DNA from: Delphinus delphis
Lineage: Eukaryota; Chordata; Mammalia; Artiodactyla; Delphinidae
Length of the DNA stretch: 64,000 nt
Assembly: GCF_949987515.2 (NCBI RefSeq)
Contig: NC_082692.2
Span: 46,344,418-46,408,417 of the forward strand
Direction: 5' to 3'
The notes beneath the pieces were generated by a model. The model was not told the origin of the DNA. It saw only the letters and a list, made by a program, of their open reading frames with translations, and searched no databases. Shown here in pieces: positions 60,600 through 64,000 of this stretch (positions within the stretch are counted from its first letter, which is position 1; each line of letters begins with the position of its first letter). A program made the translations under genes and the position numbers.

Positions 60600-61882
60600 T
60601 TTTCTTTTTTTTTTTTTTTTGATTGGTGGGTTTGTGTTCCTATCTTACTGGTTGTTTGGGCCGAGGCTTCCAGCACTGGAGTTTGTAGGCTGTTGGGTAG
60701 AGCTGCCTTAGTGCTGAGATGAGGACCTCTGGGAGACCTCAGTCTGATGAATATTCCCTGGGGTCCAAGGTTCTCTGTTAGTCCAGTGGTACAGACTCAG
60801 AGCTCCCACTGCAGGAGCTCTGGCCTGACCCCCATCTCAAGAACCAAGATCACATAAGTCATGCAGGGTGGCAGAGAAAAAAAAAGGAACAGAACAATAA
60901 CAAAGAGTAAAAAATAAAATAGGATTGGAAAACTAACAGATATGTTAGAAAGAATAAAAAAAATAAAAATATAGATGAAACAACAATTGGAAGGTAAAAC
61001 AGAACCACAAGGTAAAAAAGAGGAGAAAATAAAAAGCTAGCAAAGGGCAGGGCTTAGGCAACGACGGGTTTTAGGTTGTGGTTGTGGCTATGCTTAGGAC
61101 CCACAGGGCTTAAAAAGGCCCTGGGGACATGAGGGATGGGGCTTAGGCTCAACAGGAGCTTAGGCTCCAGCAGGAGCAGCCCAGGAGTGCCTCTGGCCTT
61201 GGAGGGTGGAGGCCCCCAGCAGGCTCACTGGACCCATGTGGGCAGGGGAAATGCTAGGTGCATTGCCCCCTGATCCTCTGATCCTGGAGGGTCCCCCCCA
61301 CAGTCTGCCTCTCCTCCTCCCTCTTTCCCACACTCCTAGGACCCACAAGGCTGGAGGGGGCCCCAGAGAATGGAGGACCAGGTCCAGGGGCCCAGCAAGT
61401 TTCCCGGGTCCCAAGTGGGCAGGGAAAACGCCCTCCACACCTCCCCTGATCCCAGAGGGCCCCTCCCACCTGCCTCTCCTCTTCTCCTCCCCCTCACTGC
61501 CTCCCTCCTATGCCCCATGACCAACGCAGCCTGTAGGGGGCCTCGGAGGGCCGAGGACCTGGTCCAGGAGCCCTGCAGGTTTCCTGGAGCTGATTGGGCA
61601 GGGGAAACACTAGGTGCACTCCGCCTTGATTCTCCAAGCCGCCTGGAAGGTCCCTCCAGGAGTGGGAACCCTGCCCCCTCCCAGCTACCTCTCAGGGGTA
61701 GCAGTTCTGTCTGACCACCACCTTCTCCTCCCCCTCACTCCCCCCACATCCTATGTGGTCACTTGGGAGTTCCTCCCATCTCCTTGGGCATCGAGGTCCC
61801 CCACCATTGTCTGGCAGGTGCCTTAGCTGTGGGGAGATATGTACTCCATGTCCTCCCCTGCTGCCATCTTGACTCCACCTCA
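60600..61882 (-). promoter_or_regulatory. LINE-1 5'UTR/internal promoter (L1-D)
   Basis: The GC-rich leader of L1-D, starting at 61882 with the YY1-like CAAGATGGC (complement of 61863-61871). It contains repeated blocks ending in 'gcaggggaaa' and 'ggcccctcc' complements. In L1 this region drives RNA polymerase II transcription of the element and can also fire in the opposite direction, which here is the KHDRBS2 direction. Present activity is unknown. The 60-114-codon open frames across it are GC side effects. Confidence 0.7.
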
Positions 61883-61895
61883 AAGCTGGGATTTA

Positions 61896-64000
61896 AACCT
61901 CAACAACAATGGACCATGTACACTTTCACCTCCTTAGATGTTAGCCCTGGGCTCTGTCCATTCATCCACTTGTCCATCTCTTCAGTCATTTATTCACTCC
62001 CTTACAAATAGTTATATTTATTCCTTTGCTTCTAGCCATGCCCTTGCTAGGCACAGGGTATCCAATGCAAAGCAACTAGAAAATGGTCACAAAGTACAGT
62101 GAGGTGATAGAGAAATCACATAGATAATCACAGAAATAAACACATAACTACAAATTATAATCCAATTGCTATGTAAGAAAGATAGATATTGCCATGAGAC
62201 AATATGAGTGACTCTTTTACACTGGAAACTCTGTGAAGCTTTCTTTTTTTTTTTTTCCTGAGGAAAGGGCTTTAAGATGAGATCTGGAGGATGTGAAAAA
62301 TTAGCCATTTATAGCAATGGGAACACCATTCCAGATAAAGGAAAGGCATCTGCAAGATCCCTCAGGTCGGCAAGGGTTGGTCTATTAAAAGAAATCTAGA
62401 GTTGCTGGAACATTGTAAGCCTGGAGGAGAGAGGTGAGAAATGACCCTGGGGAGGTAGGCAGAGCTAGATTAGTCAGCCACTTTTACTCACGTTGAAGGT
62501 TTTATTGTTGCTGTTGTTTTTACCTTATCCAATAAGAAAACTTTGAATCAAGAGAATATATGAACACATTTGGATTTTTAAAAGACCACCCTAATTGCAG
62601 CATAGAAAATGAATTGGAGGTAAGCAAGTGAAGAAATAGGGACCAGTTATGAACCCATGATAGTAGTCCAAGTGAAAGATGGTAGTAACTTGGTTTGCTG
62701 TGGTGATGATGGAGATGGTGAAAAGTAGGTGGATTCAGGTATATTTCTATTTAAAAGCAATCACAGAAGCCTGAATAAATCACAAATCATTCTAGGTTTT
62801 AGTGTCTCCTTTATATCTTTCCTGCATTCTATACCATCTACAGATGAAGAAAGAAATATAAGTTAAATAGCTTTGATTTATTAGAAGAAACAATAGGTGT
62901 TTTCATTATTGTATTATGACAATGGTATATATAATTATTTTTGAGGTAAATTGTATATAGAAGAAACATTTCAAAGATATATGAAATAATATTAAGAATA
63001 AGAAAAACATCATGTCCTTTGTTTATGAGAGTCATATGATAGTCCTTTCTTTAATTTTTTGTATCTTTGACAGGCATTACTCAAATACAAGTGTAACTTA
63101 ATAGAAGTATTACATGTCAACACTGAACCAAGACCATCTGTCATTAATTCTTATGGAAAAAACCACATACAGGGAGAAAAAAATATGGTCAAATTAGTGT
63201 GAGTCCTTTCTGCCTTTTGCAAATTGTTCTCCTTGCCTTTCCTTAGTTCTAAAGAAAAGTGTACTGTGTTTAAATTTTTTTTGACTCTTGTACCAGAAGA
63301 GGATCTTTTTGCCATTATCTAGAATTAATGGGAGTTCTCCCCTCCATGGTCAGGTGACAGGGCATCTGCTTCATTCTACTCCTAAAGGTGTCCAGGTTCT
63401 TCACCTCCATGTGTGGTTTGGATAGTAGACAGGTGCTATAGATTTTCTGAATTGTTGAATGAGGGTTTTTCACAGAAATTGGTCAGAATGGGTGTTCCTG
63501 TACATCAGGCAAGCTGTTAATTTGTTGTCCAACCAGAAGAAAAAACTAGTTGCAACTGGTCACTAACACAGTTTCCATATGGTCTCTAGTGCTGGCAAAA
63601 AATGGCACGGTGACCCTACTAATCATTGAGTCAGGAGTCATCCCTGCCAATATGGTCACTCCTCACATGTTCCCACCAATATACAATCACAACATTGAAG
63701 GAAAGAGGAAACAGGGCAGGAATATTCACTCTTGTTTCTATCTTACACTAAGTCTGGCTGTTTTCTTCACTCCAGAGTCATGGATTCATTGCCTTTGATT
63801 TTGGGTTTTATTGTGACCCTCTTCTCCACGGAAAGAGTAGCTAACATGTGTCTTAGCTGTTGGTGCTTAAGGAAGGGGTGGTCTCTAGAGGAAAAAAGTT
63901 TGGTGACAACAGAGGCAGGAAAGCATGCAGAATCCTGTGTTAAAGTTATATTCCACACATTCCCTATTATTTCAGTAGCTACCAAAATGTGGAACAATAT
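61896..64000. other. Intron, nothing firmly recognised
   Basis: A T-rich run lies at 62243-62257. 62240-62720 resembles the unassigned ancient repeat type ('catgatagtagtccaagtgaaagatg'). No exon is supported up to the right edge. Confidence 0.45.

Larger units (their letters stand above)
54645..61882 (-). mobile_element. L1-D: full-length LINE-1 with three later insertions
   Basis: A 13-bp target-site duplication AAGCTGGGATTTA at 54632-54644 and 61883-61895 bounds the element. From its 5' end (61882) it reads 5'UTR (to about 60600), ORF1 (about 60550-59700), ORF2 (about 59600-55000), then a 3'UTR ending in a TTTA-type tail at 54645. It begins GGTGGAGTCAAGATGGCAGC, with a YY1-like CAAGATGGC near the start. 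Later insertions lie at 56245-56791, 57589-57804 and 58997-59430. Both ORFs carry stops and frameshifts. The reverse-transcriptase FADD box is changed to LAEN (complement of 57252-57275). It is an inactive but structurally complete insertion, antisense to KHDRBS2. Confidence 0.95.
16942..64000 (+). other. KHDRBS2: Long KHDRBS2 intron running to the right edge
   Basis: Starts with gtaagt. No later known KHDRBS2 coding exon (tyrosine-rich GYDDGYGG-type or YREHPYGRY-type sequence) was found to the right, so the intron is at least 47 kb, in line with the very large introns of this gene in mammals. If the candidate terminal exon at 53687 is real, this intron would have an alternative end there. 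Confidence 0.75.

Noticed and set aside
61160..61826. Open frames of 60-114 codons rich in P, G and R
   Set aside because: They are composition artefacts of the L1-D 5'UTR. The same holds for the frames at 150-473 in L1-A.
16942..64000. Search for the remaining KHDRBS2 C-terminal exons
   Set aside because: No sequence that translates to the tyrosine/glycine-rich or REHPYGRY-type C-terminus was found, so these exons most likely lie beyond the right edge.

Overview
This window is mammalian nuclear DNA, almost certainly from a cetacean. The organism call rests on repeats. The window carries six copies of the short tRNA-derived CHR-type SINE (about 200 bp, starting GGCTTCCCTGGTGGCGCAG and ending in an A-rich tail), older CHR-type relatives, and several L1 elements with a whale/cetartiodactyl-type 3' end. 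It has no recognisable BovB or Bov-A (ruminant), PRE-1 (pig) or Alu (primate) elements.

The only host gene I can support is KHDRBS2 (SLM-1), on the + strand. Two consecutive internal coding exons are present, at 11232-11359 and 16743-16941. They have consensus splice sites and matching phase, and encode the end of the STAR/QUA2 region and the RG/proline-rich region. The rest of the window reads as introns of this gene: the tail of one intron (1-11231), a complete 5.4 kb intron (11360-16742), and a very long intron that probably runs past the right edge. The known tyrosine-rich C-terminal exons were looked for and not found. A stretch at 53687-54250 has a strong acceptor, an in-phase 38-codon tail and an AATAAA signal. 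It is offered only as a candidate alternative terminal exon.

Layout. 1-7640: a pile of minus-strand L1s, comprising the 5'UTR of L1-A, an ORF2 fragment of L1-B, and L1-C, which has a large internal deletion and a SINE in ORF1. A 3'UTR-like retrocopy candidate lies between L1-B and L1-C. 7641-17100: mostly old intron with the two exons and a perfect 106-bp tandem duplication. 17100-34740: five young SINEs, MIR/L2 fossils, a CpG-rich 968-bp retrocopy of an apparently unspliced RNA, and a candidate LTR. 34740-54600: old intron with L1 fossils, an MLT1 LTR, two Tigger-type DNA transposons and the candidate terminal exon. 54645-61882: a full-length minus-strand L1 (L1-D) bounded by a 13-bp target-site duplication. 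It holds three later insertions: a plus-strand L1 3' end with a transduction-like tail, a SINE with a host-L1 deletion, and a 5'-inverted (twin-primed) L1. 61896-64000: old intron.

I see no operon, CRISPR array, functional RNA gene or new protein system. The interest lies in retrotransposon mechanics (nested insertion, twin priming, transduction, retrocopied unspliced RNA) and in how these insertions sit in a large neuronal RNA-binding-protein gene. Repeat names are from recognition by eye, and boundaries of old repeats are approximate.
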